Positions 26,237-35,865 of a DNA stretch of 64,000 nucleotides are shown piece after piece. The position numbers and the translations under genes were made by a program. The notes beneath the pieces were generated by a model. It was not told the origin of the DNA. It did not search any database and saw only the letters and a program-made list of their open reading frames with translations. Numbering within the stretch: position 1 is the stretch's first letter; every line of letters starts with the position of its first letter. Source of the stretch: Spiroplasma cantharicola. GTDB taxonomy: Bacteria; Bacillota_I; Bacilli_A; Mycoplasmatales; Mycoplasmataceae. The DNA is taken from contig NZ_CP012622.1 in NCBI RefSeq assembly GCF_001281045.1, forward strand, positions 124,001 through 188,000, in the 5' to 3' direction.

Positions 26237-28069
26237 ATGGAAGATTTTGAATTACAAGTTGGTGGAGGTAAGTTTTTAAAAACTTTAGTCTACTACTTTA
26301 TAAAAGAGTGAAAATTATCATTAGTAATGTTAGCTCATTGTATAATCATTGTTATATTAGCTTTGCTTTTACCAATACTAACATTTCAAATGACAGGAGC
26401 TATTAGCCTAAAAAATGATCCTAATAATGTAGTTCAAGGAACTAACATTATTACAAAAATATGAACAGACGATTGGCAGTTACTAGTTTATATTTCAATT
26501 GCAGTTGTTCTTATATACTGTGTTTTTTCTTATGTATATGATTATTTAGCATTTATATTGGGAAGAAGAATTGAAATTAGTTTAAGAAATAGATGTTTAG
26601 AAAATTTAGTTAGACAAGATATTTCATATTATTCAGATAAAAAAATTGGGGAAATATTGACAAAAATAGTATCTGATACTCAAATAGTTGGAGATCAAGC
26701 TGTTCAAGTTCCTTTACAATTTGGATTATCATTTTTCGAAATTATAGGTGCAGCGATTTTAATGTATATATTAAGTTGACAGTTGGCAACAGTAACTGTT
26801 ATAACTTTTACTATAATAATGGCTTTAATGATGATTTGTTTCTTTGCAACAAGAAAAAAAGTTATTAAAGTAAGAGAAAGCATTACAGAAATTAATGGTA
26901 ATGTAACTGATAGAATCGCCACTGTAAGATTAATTAAATCGTCAGGAACAGAAAATTATGAAACTGAAAGATTTAAAGAAGTTCATAAGGATTTTTATAA
27001 AAAATCAAAAAAAGTTGGAACAAGATTAGCACTTATGTTAACAATTATGTGAGGTGGAATCTTTGTACTTCAGTTTTCAACAGTTGTAAGCGCAATGCTA
27101 ATTTATGGTAATACTGATCCAACTGTTTCAAAAGAATTTTTTGGAACTACATTTGCATCATATAATCTAGCTCAGGGATTAATGATTGGACCATTGTTTA
27201 ATATTATGGCTGCGTTATTTGGATTAGCACAAGCTTCTGTTGCTTCACAAAGAGTAGATGATACTATTCATGCTAAGTCAATTATGGATTCACATTACTT
27301 TGATGGTGAGATTGTCAAATCAGTTAAAGGAGATATTCAATTCAAAAATTTAGAATTTGAATACCCAGAAAAACCAGGGAAAATTGTTTTACCAAAATTT
27401 AGTTTTACTTTTGAAGAAGGAAAATCTTATGCTTTCGTTGGTGAAACTGGTAGTGGAAAATCAACAATTGCAAAATTACTATTGAGATTCTATGACCCTT
27501 CAAAAGGTGAAATTATTATTAATGGAAAAACAAATTTAAAAGATGTTAATTTAGCAAGTTATTTAAACCATGTTGGATATGTAGAACAAGATCCTCAAAT
27601 TCTTTATGGTGACGTTTTTGAAAATGTAAAATATGGTTCTTTTGATGCAACTGATGAAGAAGTAATCGAAGCATGTAAAAAAGCAGAGTTACATGAACTT
27701 GTTATGACTTGACCGGGAGGCTATGAAACTATTTTAGGAGAACGTGGATTCTTATTAAGTGGTGGGCAAAAGCAAAGATTAATCATTGCAAGAATGTTCT
27801 TAAAAAATCCTCAAGTTTTAATTTTAGATGAAGCAACTTCAGCTCTTGATAATATTGTGGAAAAAGAAATTCAAGCAAAATTAGATTTATTGATGAAGGG
27901 AAGAACAACTGTAACTATTGCTCATAGATTAAGTACAATAAAAAATGCTAATGAAATTATTGTTTTAGGTGGTAATGGTGCTGGAATAGTCCAAAGAGGT
28001 AAATTTAGTGAATTAAGAGATCAACCAGGTCACTTCCAAAAACTTTATAAAGCAGGGTTAATTGAATAA
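26237..28069 (+). CDS. ABC exporter half-transporter (membrane plus ATPase domains)
   Basis: 610 residues: six membrane helices in residues 20-330, then an ATPase domain. Walker A is GETGSGKST at about 402, the signature is [10 protein letters not shown], Walker B is [12 protein letters not shown] and the H-loop is TIAHRLSTI. This is the MsbA/LmrA type of exporter, acting as a homodimer or with another half. The frame contains several TGA Trp codons, for example within the exporter linker. ATG 26237 follows AAGGAAAA. A hairpin terminator closes the gene. The substrate (drug, lipid or peptide) is unknown; no second half-transporter is adjacent. Confidence 0.92.
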
Positions 28070-28072
28070 TAT

Positions 28073-28101
28073 AAAAAACAAATATCTAATATTTGTTTTT
28101 T
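28073..28101 (+). terminator. Rho-independent terminator after the ABC exporter
   Basis: Perfect 12-base stem AAAAAACAAATA/TATTTGTTTTTT with a five-base loop, ending in T's. Confidence 0.9.
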
Positions 28102-28145
28102 ATATGCAAAAAGACGCACTTTTTACAAAAAATTAATAAAAAAGA

Positions 28146-28175
28146 TTGATTTTAATAATATTAATATGCTATTAT
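28146..28175 (+). promoter_or_regulatory. Promoter of the Asn-Glu-Val-Thr tRNA operon
   Basis: TTGATT (28146-28151) and TATTAT (28170-28175) are 18 bases apart, about 23 bases before tRNA-Asn. Confidence 0.6.
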
Positions 28176-28197
28176 GAATAGGTAGAAATCTATCTAT

Positions 28198-28273
28198 GGC
28201 TTTTTAGCTCAGTTGGTAGAGCAACCGGCTGTTAACCGGTTGGTCGCAGGTTCGAGTCCTGCAAAAGCCGCCA
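28198..28273 (+). tRNA. tRNA-Asn (GTT)
   Basis: 76-base cloverleaf with acceptor GGCTTTT/AAAAGCC, anticodon loop CTGTTAA, TTCGA T-loop and an encoded CCA end. First of a four-tRNA run. Confidence 0.97.
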
Positions 28274-28280
28274 TTTTGAT

Positions 28281-28356
28281 GGCCTGTTGGTGAAGCGGTT
28301 AACACACACGGTTTTCATCCGTGCACACACGGGTTCGAACCCCGTACAGGCTACCA
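28281..28356 (+). tRNA. tRNA-Glu (TTC)
   Basis: 76 bases, acceptor GGCCTGT/ACAGGCT, anticodon loop TTTTCAT, TTCGA T-loop, encoded CCA. Substrate for the GatCAB pathway also lies with Glu charging of tRNA(Gln) in such genomes. Confidence 0.96.
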
Positions 28357-28373
28357 TTTTTATATTTTTCTTT

Positions 28374-28449
28374 GGAGTGTTAGCTCAGTTGGGAGAGCTC
28401 CTGCCTTACAAGCAGGCGGTCGGCGGTTCGAGCCCGTCACACTCCACCA
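28374..28449 (+). tRNA. tRNA-Val (TAC)
   Basis: 76 bases, acceptor GGAGTGT/ACACTCC, anticodon loop CTTACAA, encoded CCA. Confidence 0.97.
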
Positions 28450-28458
28450 TTTTTTTAT

Positions 28459-28534
28459 GCTGATGTGGCTCAATTGGCAGAGCAACTGACTTGTAATCAG
28501 TAGGTTGTAGGTTCAAGTCCTATCATCAGCACCA
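28459..28534 (+). tRNA. tRNA-Thr (TGT)
   Basis: 76 bases, acceptor GCTGATG/CATCAGC, anticodon loop CTTGTAA, TTCAA T-loop, encoded CCA. Last of the run. Confidence 0.97.
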
Positions 28535-28549
28535 TAAGGAAAATATCAT

Positions 28550-28572
28550 CAACCATACTTGGTTGTTTTTTT
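28550..28572 (+). terminator. Terminator of the Asn-Glu-Val-Thr tRNA operon
   Basis: CAACC, a six-base loop and GGTTG, followed by seven T's. Confidence 0.8.
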
Positions 28573-28613
28573 ATTCTGAAATATATGTATTATATTATTA
28601 AAGGAGCAAATTA

Positions 28614-28988
28614 ATGAAAAAAAGCTTATCTTTAATTACATATATATCCTTATCAGTATTTCTTTTAAATCAAATTTTGGTTATTGCTTTTATTAAAAGC
28701 ATTTATTATGAATTGAATAATAAATCTCTTGAAGATATAGTCTATATAATTGTGATTTCATCAATAGTATTTTTATTAATAGTAGCTTTTGTCGCTTTTA
28801 TATCTATTATTAAAAACACAACTAAATCTACTTTTGTCGGCTCAATTATATTGATTATTTTGGGTATTATATTATTCTTTACTATAATTTCATTCACTTG
28901 AATATTTGGAATTATAAATATTATTTGTGGTTTAATCTTTATTTCAATTGGGTCAATTCATTTAAAAACTACGAGGGAATACTTATAA
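28614..28988 (+). CDS. Small membrane protein, four predicted helices
   Basis: 124 residues with AAAGGAG six to seven bases before the ATG. Nearly all residues are hydrophobic and fall into four membrane helices joined by short loops (NNKSLEDI and IIKNTTKS among them), ending in a short polar tail LKTTREYL. One TGA codon near residue 96 is Trp, so the frame continues past 28901 to TAA at 28986. I do not recognise the family; small four-helix membrane proteins of this kind are common in Spiroplasma and Mesoplasma. It stands alone between two tRNA operons. Confidence 0.75.
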
Positions 28989-29005
28989 TTTTTCTCTTTA
29001 ATTAT

Positions 29006-29033
29006 TTGATTAAAACAAAAAAAATGTTATTAT
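29006..29033 (+). promoter_or_regulatory. Promoter of the Lys-Leu tRNA pair
   Basis: TTGATT (29006-29011), a 16-base spacer and TATTAT (29028-29033), 18 bases before tRNA-Lys. Confidence 0.55.
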
Positions 29034-29051
29034 AAATTTGTTATTTTAATC

Positions 29052-29127
<76 letters not shown>

Positions 29128-29131
29128 TTCA

Positions 29132-29217
29132 TCCGGAATTGGCGGAATTGGCAGACGCACCAGACTTAGGATCTGGCGTGGTAACACGTGGGGGTTCAAG
29201 TCCCTTATTCCGGACCA
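29132..29217 (+). tRNA. tRNA-Leu (TAG)
   Basis: 86 bases with a long variable arm, acceptor TCCGGAA/TTCCGGA, anticodon loop CTTAGGA, encoded CCA. Four bases after tRNA-Lys, so one transcript. Confidence 0.97.
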
Positions 29218-29228
29218 TAAAGATTTTT

Positions 29229-29253
29229 AAATCACTTGCCAGTGATTTTTTTT
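29229..29253 (+). terminator. Terminator of the Lys-Leu tRNA pair
   Basis: AAATCACT-TGCC-AGTGATTT followed by T's. Confidence 0.88.
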
Positions 29254-29270
29254 ATTTTTTAATTAAAATA

Positions 29271-29299
29271 TTGCAATTTAATTTTATATTGTGTATATT
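29271..29299 (+). promoter_or_regulatory. Promoter of the uraA leader transcript
   Basis: TTGCAA (29271-29276), a 17-base spacer and TATATT (29294-29299). It lies after the tRNA terminator and 28 bases before the leader ORF start, so it should drive the leader and uraA. Confidence 0.65.
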
Positions 29300-29327
29300 C
29301 TTCTTTAAGAAAAGTTTGAGGAATTCT

Positions 29328-29429
29328 ATGAAAAATTTTAACTGACTAATCAAAAACAATAAGTTAGAATACAGAGATTTTTATATTTCTCATTCTTTTC
29401 AATTTTCTAAATTATTTATATCTAATTAA
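29328..29429 (+). CDS. Putative 33-aa leader peptide of uraA
   Basis: Short ORF with GAGG 8 bases before ATG, placed 28 bases after a good promoter. The peptide begins MKNFNWLIKNNKLEYRDFY and the second half of the coding sequence is strikingly U-rich in RNA (Phe, Ser, Ile, Leu codons). Its TAA stop lies inside the left arm of the terminator hairpin that separates it from uraA. This is the arrangement of a translation-coupled attenuator. It could still be a chance ORF; no homologue is recognised. Confidence 0.5.
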
Positions 29430-29457
29430 TCAACCATTTTATTGGTTGATTTTTTTT
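29428..29457 (+). terminator. Terminator/attenuator hairpin before uraA
   Basis: AATCAACCA-TTTTAT-TGGTTGATT followed by eight T's. The left arm starts at the stop codon of the 33-aa ORF, and uraA starts 30 bases further on, so the hairpin controls read-through into uraA if no other promoter exists. Confidence 0.85.
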
Positions 29458-29486
29458 GTAAATATTTTAGTTTGAAAGGAGAAAAT

Positions 29487-30926
29487 ATGGAAGAAATTAA
29501 AAAAATTAATTTAGTTTTAGAACCAAATCAAAAACCAAAAAATATTGGTCAATGAATTGTTTTATCACTTCAACACGTCTTTGCAATGTTTGGAGCAACT
29601 GTGTTGGTTCCAATTATTATAAATAGTCTTTCTCAAAAAGGGGAAGTTATAAATATATCAATGGCACTTTTTTGTTCTGGAGTAGGAACATTAATTTATA
29701 TTGCCCTTACAATGGCAAAAGTACCAATATATTTGGGAAGCAGTTTTGCTTATATGACGGTTTTAGGAATTGGATGAAATCAATGGGGAAACTCAATTTT
29801 TATTGCTGTATTTGCTGTTGGAGTTGTCTATATTTTTATGGGATTTTTAATTCATTGAACTGGAGTGCAATGAATTAAAAAAGCCTTTTCACCAATAGTC
29901 GTAGGTCCAATAATAATTACTATTGGTCTTAGTGCAGTTCCAAGTGCATTAGAAAATATTGGTTTTGTAGCAAAGAATAATGCATGAGGTAATTACCCTC
30001 AGTGATTGGCAATTCTAATTGGAGTTATAACTTTTCTTGTAGCAGCTATTTGTATGTTAAAAGCAAAGAGCTTTGTTAAAGTTATTCCAATTTTAATTGC
30101 TTTAAGTGTGGGATATATTATTTGTATAATTTTACACTTCTCTTTAATAAAAAATAATTGAACAATATTAAATACCCAAGGTATTGCAAACCCAAATAAT
30201 TGAGAATGATATCCAAGTTTTAAGAAGATATGAGATGTAAATCCTAATACAATTGGACCAGCATTGGTTGCAATTGTTCCAATATCATTAGTTACTATGG
30301 TTGAGCATTTAGGTGATCATATAAATATTGGAACAATGACTGGAAGAGACTTTATCAAAAATCCAGGAATTAGTAGAACCTTAATGGCAGATGGGGTGGC
30401 TATGAGTTTTGCTGGATTAATTGGTGGTCCTGCAAATGCAACTTATGCAGAAAATACAAGTGTTGTTGGTTTAACAAAAGTTGCAAGTGTTTGAGTTACA
30501 GGATTAGCAGCCATATTTGCAATAATAATGAGTTTTATTGCTCCTATAAATGAAATAATAAAAATGATACCAGTACCTGTAATGGGTGGGATTAGTTTAA
30601 TGCTATTTGGAATGATTGCTTCAAATGGAATTAAAATTATGATTGATTCAAAAGTAGACCTTAAAGATGCTAAAAACTTAGTTGTAATATCAGTTATTTT
30701 AGCAATAGGAATTGGAATGTCAATTATGAAAGAAGATATTGTAATTGGCTCATTCCATATTACAGGATTATTCTTAGCAACATTTTCTGGAGTAATGTTG
30801 AATTTGTTGCTTCCAAAGCATGATAATGCTGGAATTTTAACAATATTTAATAGTTTCAAAAGAAAACCCAAGCAAGATAGTGTTGATAGTAATAAAAAAC
30901 AAATCAAGAATAAAAAAGATAAATAA
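29487..30926 (+). CDS. uraA: Uracil/nucleobase permease (NCS2, UraA family)
   Basis: Proton-coupled uptake of uracil or a related nucleobase, needed by an organism without full pyrimidine synthesis. 479 residues, about 14 membrane segments. It opens with the QWIVLSLQHVFAMFGATVLV segment typical of UraA; the substrate-site motif VTMVEHLGDH carries the conserved Glu and His; GGPANATYAENTSVVGLTKV corresponds to the second half-helix motif, and GGISLMLFGMIASNG follows. Several TGA codons are Trp. ATG 29487 follows AAAGGAG. Regulation by the upstream leader ORF and hairpin is inferred. UraA versus xanthine/uric acid specificity is judged from the TYAENT motif. Confidence 0.92.
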
Positions 30927-30952
30927 TTAAATAAATGTCTATGAAATTATGG

Positions 30953-30985
30953 AAATGATTCAAATTAATTGAATCATTTTTTAAT
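30953..30985 (+). terminator. Terminator after uraA
   Basis: AAATGATTCAA-ATTAA-TTGAATCATTT followed by T's. Confidence 0.9.
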
Positions 30986-31044
30986 TGACTTCCTAAACTA
31001 ATATATTTGATTTATAATCATAATTGACAAATCGAGGTGAAATT

Positions 31045-31878
31045 ATGAAATTAAAAGAAAATGTTCTTATTTTTTCAGACTTAGATGGTAGTGCTCTTGC
31101 AAGTACACATGAATTTAGTGAATTTACAAAAAATGTTGTAAAGAAGGTTTATGATAAAAACTATTACTTTATTCCAGTAACTGCAAGATGTACAAAAGAT
31201 ACCTTTGAACAACAATCAATTTACTTAGAACTAGACAAGTTAGGTGGAATTGCTGCGGCAAATAATGGAACTCATATATATGATTTTAAAAAAAATAATT
31301 GAATAAGAAAAGAATATATCTCTAAAGACACATTGAAACAAATTTTTAATATAACTTATGGAAAAATCGGAAAATATAAAGTACATTTTATTGCAGATGA
31401 TGCTTATTTTGTTTATGGTCCTGGTGAAAATTCCTTCTATTGATCAGAAATTATGAAAATAGATTATAAAGTAATTGATTCTTTTGAAGAAATTGATAAG
31501 GAAATTAATCATATTACCGTTGTTTTAGAAAAGGAACCAAGCCAGGAAAGTATTGAATTATTTTATAAAAATTTTGCTATTATAAGTAATGAACTTGATA
31601 TAATAAAATATACAGATAGAGTTTATGAATTGGCAATTAAAGGAATTCATAAAGGATCTGTAGTTAAAGAAGTACTAAACTATTTGGGTTTGGATCAATC
31701 AAATACAACAACATTTGGATTTGGTGATAGTTTTAACGATTTTGAGTTAGCTCAGGAAGTTGACAATTTTATAGCAATGGAAAATGGTTTGAAAGAACTA
31801 AAAGAAAAAGCATCATTTATAACTAAAACAAATGATGAAAATGGTGTAGCTAATTATATAATAGAAAATATTTTATAA
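31045..31878 (+). CDS. Cof-type HAD phosphatase
   Basis: 277-residue HAD-IIB sugar-phosphatase-like hydrolase. Motif I is FSDLDGS with the nucleophile Asp near residue 11; motif II corresponds to PVTARC; motif III Lys is in KGSVVKEV; motif IV is GFGDSFNDFELA with the metal-binding Asp residues. The C2 cap lies between. The start is ATG 31045 with GAGGTGA seven bases upstream; an in-frame TTG at 31024 is upstream of that site and rejected. First gene of a three-gene run with trxA and a second HAD protein; substrate unknown. Confidence 0.88.
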
Positions 31879-31891
31879 AGGAGAGAAAAAT

Positions 31892-32197
31892 ATGGCAGTT
31901 AAAGTAATAGAAACAGTAGAAGAATTTAATCAAGAAATTTCAAAAGAAGCCACAGTTGTGGATTTTTATGCAGAATGATGTGGACCTTGTAAAATGTTTG
32001 CACCGATATTTGATTTAACTTCAAATGAAGAAAGTTCAGTAAATTTTATTAAAGTAGATACGGATAAACTAAAAGAAGTAGCATTAAAATATAATGTTAT
32101 GTCAATTCCAACTATTATTATGTTTAAAAATGGTGAAGTTGTTAAACAAAATAGTGGGTTTATGCCAAAAGATATATTAAAGCAATTTATTAAATAA
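31892..32197 (+). CDS. trxA: Thioredoxin
   Basis: 101-residue cytoplasmic thiol-disulfide reductant. The active site is WCGPC (Cys 30 and Cys 33), the Trp coded by TGA; the cis-proline is in SIPTIIMFKNGE. Length is standard for the family. AAAGGAGAG precedes the ATG. It sits 13 bases after the first HAD gene and 14 before the second, so cotranscription is likely. Confidence 0.97.
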
Positions 32198-32211
32198 GGG
32201 GGCATAGGAAA

Positions 32212-33027
32212 TTGATAAAGTTAATAGCACTTGATATTGATGGAACTTTAGTAAAAAGAAGAAATGTAGTATCTAAGAAAAATATTAAAGCCATTAAAGA
32301 GGCAAGAAAAAAAGGTATTAAAATTTGTATTGCTACAGGTAGAAATATATCAAGAGCTAAAAATATTGCAAAGGCAATTGGCCTTGATTCAGCTCAAGAG
32401 TTTTTAATAAGTTTAAATGGAGGAGCTACTTTTAAATACAATGAAAATGCAGAACCTATTATGGTGGAAGAGCATTTATTTGAATTAGAAGATTTTAAAT
32501 TTATTTATGATGTAGCTAAGGAAAATAAACTAAGCTGTTTTAGTTATGCAAAAGATCCAAATATTGCATATATTTTAAAAAGAGATTTATTTACCTATGT
32601 ATTGAAAAAATTTTCTCATAGAAAATTAATCAAATATAATCGCGAAACAGTAAAAGATACTTCATATAAAATTGTTGTTTATGGAAAGCCAAAAGGTATT
32701 TCTACACTTAAAAATAAATTAAAGGATAAAGAATTTGAAATGTTTTCATGAAGCTATGTTCCGCATTCTTCTAATGTTGAAATTAATCCAAAAGGTGTTG
32801 ATAAACTATATTCACTTCAAAATGTTGCAAAGTCTTATGGTATAAAAGCTGAAGAAATAATGTATTTTGGAGATAGTGATAATGATCAAAAAGCTCTTCA
32901 ATGAGCTGGTCAAGGAATTGCAATGGGAAATTCTAAAAAACATTTAAAAGAAATTGCAACAGATTCAACAAAAACTAATAAGAAACATGGAGTAGGCTAC
33001 TGAATTCAAAAGACAATACTAGTCTAA
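32212..33027 (+). CDS. Cof-type HAD phosphatase (second)
   Basis: 271 residues, HAD-IIB fold. It starts at a TTG codon giving MIKLIALDIDGTLV, where motif I is DIDGT; AAGGGGG lies 9-15 bases upstream at the trxA stop and there is no ATG nearby in frame, so TTG is the likely start. Motif II is CIATGR, motif III Lys is NPKGVDK, motif IV is YFGDSDNDQKAL. Two TGA Trp codons lie in the C-terminal half. It is more typical of Cof/YbiV than the upstream HAD gene. Substrate unknown. Confidence 0.9.
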
Positions 33028-33041
33028 AAGCAATCTTAAAC

Positions 33042-33082
33042 AAATTGAAACATAATAAAATATTTTATTATGTTTCAATTTT
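33042..33082 (+). terminator. Terminator after the HAD-trxA-HAD operon
   Basis: Nineteen-base stem beginning AAATTGAAACATAATAAAA with a three-base loop, ending in T's. Confidence 0.9.
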
Positions 33083-33160
33083 AATGTAATTTTATATTTT
33101 ATTAAATTTATAATTTTTTGATTGTTTAAAATAGGGAAATTCTTTTATAAAGGAGATATT

Positions 33161-35572
33161 ATGAAAACAAAATCAAAAATTATATTAATTGCTTTTATGA
33201 GTTTATTACTGATGACTTCAATTATTCTTCCCGTGATTTTTATTTTTTCAAAAAATGGTAGAGATATTATTTTGGATAATAAAAGATCAGCTGTTTGACA
33301 AACAGGACCTTTAAAGAATGAAGATAAGAAAGAGTTGGAAAGTTCTCATACACTATCTTATTTTTTTGGTGAAACAGAATTTAATTATGCAACTTATAAA
33401 AGGGATAGTAAAAATTATACTTTTTATGGCGATGAGCAAAACGTTAAGAGAACAAAAATTTATAATAAAAAAATAAATTTATGAAAAAATGATACATTTG
33501 AAGAGCAAATAATTTTATTTAAAAATGTTAATGAAGATGTTGTTAAAAATATTAATATTGAAGTTTTTAATCAAAATGAAGATATAGATGTTTCAGCACA
33601 TATTATTAATCCAATAAAGAATAATAATACTACAAAAGCAAACAATGATCTAATTCCTTTAGGAGAATTTTATACTTTTGATGAAATAACTAACAATGTA
33701 GAAATTAGTGAAATGCCTTTAAGTTTTCAACCAATACTAATTCGATATGCTAGTAAAGATAAATCAAATGTAGGTAGATTGAAATTCAAAATTAATTATA
33801 GTATTAATAATGTTATAAAAGAAATTATTATAGATAAAGAATATCAAATTAATAATAAATTAGAATATAAGGTTTCTGATTTTGGATCTAGTGCAATGTT
33901 CTTTCCAAATACTTCTTCAAAATTTATTTTAAAAAATTTAAATGAAGTAGTTACAAAAAGAAAAATTGATTATAGTGATGAAGATAATATAGATTTTGAG
34001 GATTCTAAAAAATTAAAAAAAATAATTAAACTTGAAAATCCCTTATTGCCAAATGATTCAGAAGTATTTGAAGTAGAAGAAAAAGACGATTTTATAAGAG
34101 TTTGATTAAAATCAAAGACATACAAATATGTAACAACTGCTGGTAAACAAATTGATTATATTAATGTTGATTTTTATAAAAAAATTAATCAAGAGTATTT
34201 TTTAGATTTAAATAATGAATCACAAGCAACAAAAATTATTGGAAATTATGACTATGCAATAGTAGATGATATTACAAGAACTCTTCCAAAGTACCTAGAT
34301 ACAAACTCTTTGGTTACAAGAGATAATATTTTAGGACGAAAAATTAAAGATATGAGTGAAAGATCAAATTATGAAAGTATATCAGTTCCAAATTTTGGTT
34401 TGGGTAATTTTATAAAATATGTTTTCACTCCTCATCAAGATGAAAAAAATGTTATAAAAAGCTTTATGGGTGAAACTTTGGAAGAAGTTTTTAGTAAAAC
34501 AGCAGATAAAGGTATTTGAGAATTAGATTTTAAAGTATTTGATAGATATGTTAAGTTCCTAAAGGATAGTGGAGTAAAAAATATTTTAATTCCAATAGGT
34601 TCAAGAGGAAATTCTAATATGTTTAATTTTTTTGTTAAAGATTCAGACCAAAGAGCTTATCAAGTTGCTGCCAATAGTTTATATGTAGATAGTTATGGTG
34701 AAATTACACCAGATGGAATTGCAGTAATAAATCAAATGATACCGTTATTACGTGATCAATTGGCAATTCACGCATCTCAAAATCAAACTATATACGAAGA
34801 TATCAATATTTATTATTCTTATGATGAATTTTCAGCTGAAGTAAATAATTTATCAATTGATATTTTTAAAGATATTGATGATACATACAAAGACTTTTGA
34901 AAAAGTCACTTGTATGGTGGTTGACAATTTCAGTTAGAATCTAAAGATTTTGAAGGTCTTGAAAATGCTTTAGATGTTTATGATTATGTGACTCTCCAAC
35001 AAAGAGAATTTATTTATGAATTTAGTAAAAGCAAGGATATGCTAGAGGATCTAATTGAATACTTTAATAAAAGAAATTCTGATAATAAAAAAACTCATAT
35101 ATATTCTTCATGAAATAATTACCCAGCAACTTATTTAAATAGTAATGGTTATGAAATGTTATGAGCCATGTTATTTTCATTTAAAGTGGGAGCACATGGT
35201 TATGATAGGTATCAAGTAGATGGTTATAAAAATGATATCTCGTTAGATGGTGAAGTTTTAGACCCAACAAAAGAACCAGGAGATTCATTTTATATTTATC
35301 CTGGTGATTCAAATGAAATGTTTGATAGTTTAAGATACGTTAATATGATTAAAGGTATTAATCTTGTAAATAAAGCAAAAATTATTTTAAAAGAAAGTTC
35401 AAATTATAGTAACTATAAAGATATATTACAATTTGATACAAAAGAAGAAAATAGATATATTAATGAAAAATGAAATTTAAATTATTATGATTTTAATAAT
35501 AATTTTTCAACTAGAAGTTTATCAGGTCAAGCAACTTATATTAACTGATTAATTAGAAATTATAATTTTTAA
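33161..35572 (+). CDS. Exported membrane-anchored protein with DUF4091-like glycosidase region
   Basis: 803 residues. A lysine-rich start and one hydrophobic helix (residues 8-30) with no lipobox suggest an uncleaved anchor holding the protein outside the cell. Residues 120-380 look like a beta-rich module. Residues about 430-640 look like a TIM-barrel: WELDFKVFDRYVKFLKDSG and KNILIPIGSRG are strand-helix elements typical of glycoside hydrolases. The C-terminal part, with an HGYDRYQVDGY stretch, FYIYPGD and SLRYVNMIKGI, resembles the DUF4091 tail. That family call is from memory of the pattern and is moderate. Likely role: trimming host or environmental glycans. It stands alone between two terminators. 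Confidence 0.65.
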
Positions 35573-35584
35573 AATAGAAATATT

Positions 35585-35613
35585 AGATTTTATTGATAAA
35601 ATAAAATCTTTTT
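35585..35613 (+). terminator. Terminator after the glycosidase-like gene
   Basis: AGATTTTATT-GATAA-AATAAAATCT with T's following. Confidence 0.85.
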
Positions 35614-35623
35614 AATATTTATT

Positions 35624-35653
35624 TTAACTTTATTATATTTATTTATATATAAT
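35624..35653 (+). promoter_or_regulatory. Promoter of the potA leader transcript
   Basis: TTAACT (35624-35629), an 18-base spacer and TATAAT (35648-35653), 31 bases before the leader ORF. Confidence 0.55.
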
Positions 35654-35684
35654 AATGTTATTAAAAACACAAAGGAGAATTACT

Positions 35685-35810
35685 ATGAAATTACAATCAG
35701 TAACAAACATCAATCAATATCTAATTACTGAGTGATTTAATGTAGTAATTACTCGTGTTGAATGATTTGAAAAAGTCTTAGAGACTGAAATGCTCCTCCT
35801 GATTGCGTAA
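35685..35810 (+). CDS. Putative 41-aa leader peptide of the polyamine transport operon
   Basis: ORF with a strong AAAGGAG 6-7 bases before ATG, directly after a good promoter and 55 bases before potA. The peptide begins MKLQSVTNINQYLITEW and ends EMLLLIA. The three Leu codons before the end are CTC CTC CTG, rare in this AT-rich genome. Its stop codon lies within a hairpin (GCGTAAT/ATTACGC). Two TGA codons are Trp. No homologue is recognised; a regulatory role rests on layout. Confidence 0.6.
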
Positions 35811-35830
35811 TCCATTTTAATAAATTACGC
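35773..35830 (+). promoter_or_regulatory. Leader RNA hairpins and anti-ribosome-site sequence before potA
   Basis: Hairpin 1 is AGTCT-TAG-AGACT (35774-35786). CTCCTCC (35793-35799) can pair with AGGAG of the potA ribosome-binding site near 35853. Hairpin 2 is GCGTAAT...ATTACGC (35805-35830) over the leader stop codon. No T tract follows hairpin 2, which suits control of translation more than termination. Confidence 0.5.
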
Positions 35831-35865
35831 GTTAAAAATTTAATATTTTTTAAAGGAGACATATT

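Noticed and set aside
29139-29345. 68-codon ORF over the Leu tRNA
   Set aside because: It reads through tRNA-Leu and its terminator; MAELADAPDLGSG is the familiar false translation of a tRNA gene.
35573-35684. Riboswitch before potA
   Set aside because: The space before the leader ORF holds only a terminator and a promoter; no conserved riboswitch core was recognised.
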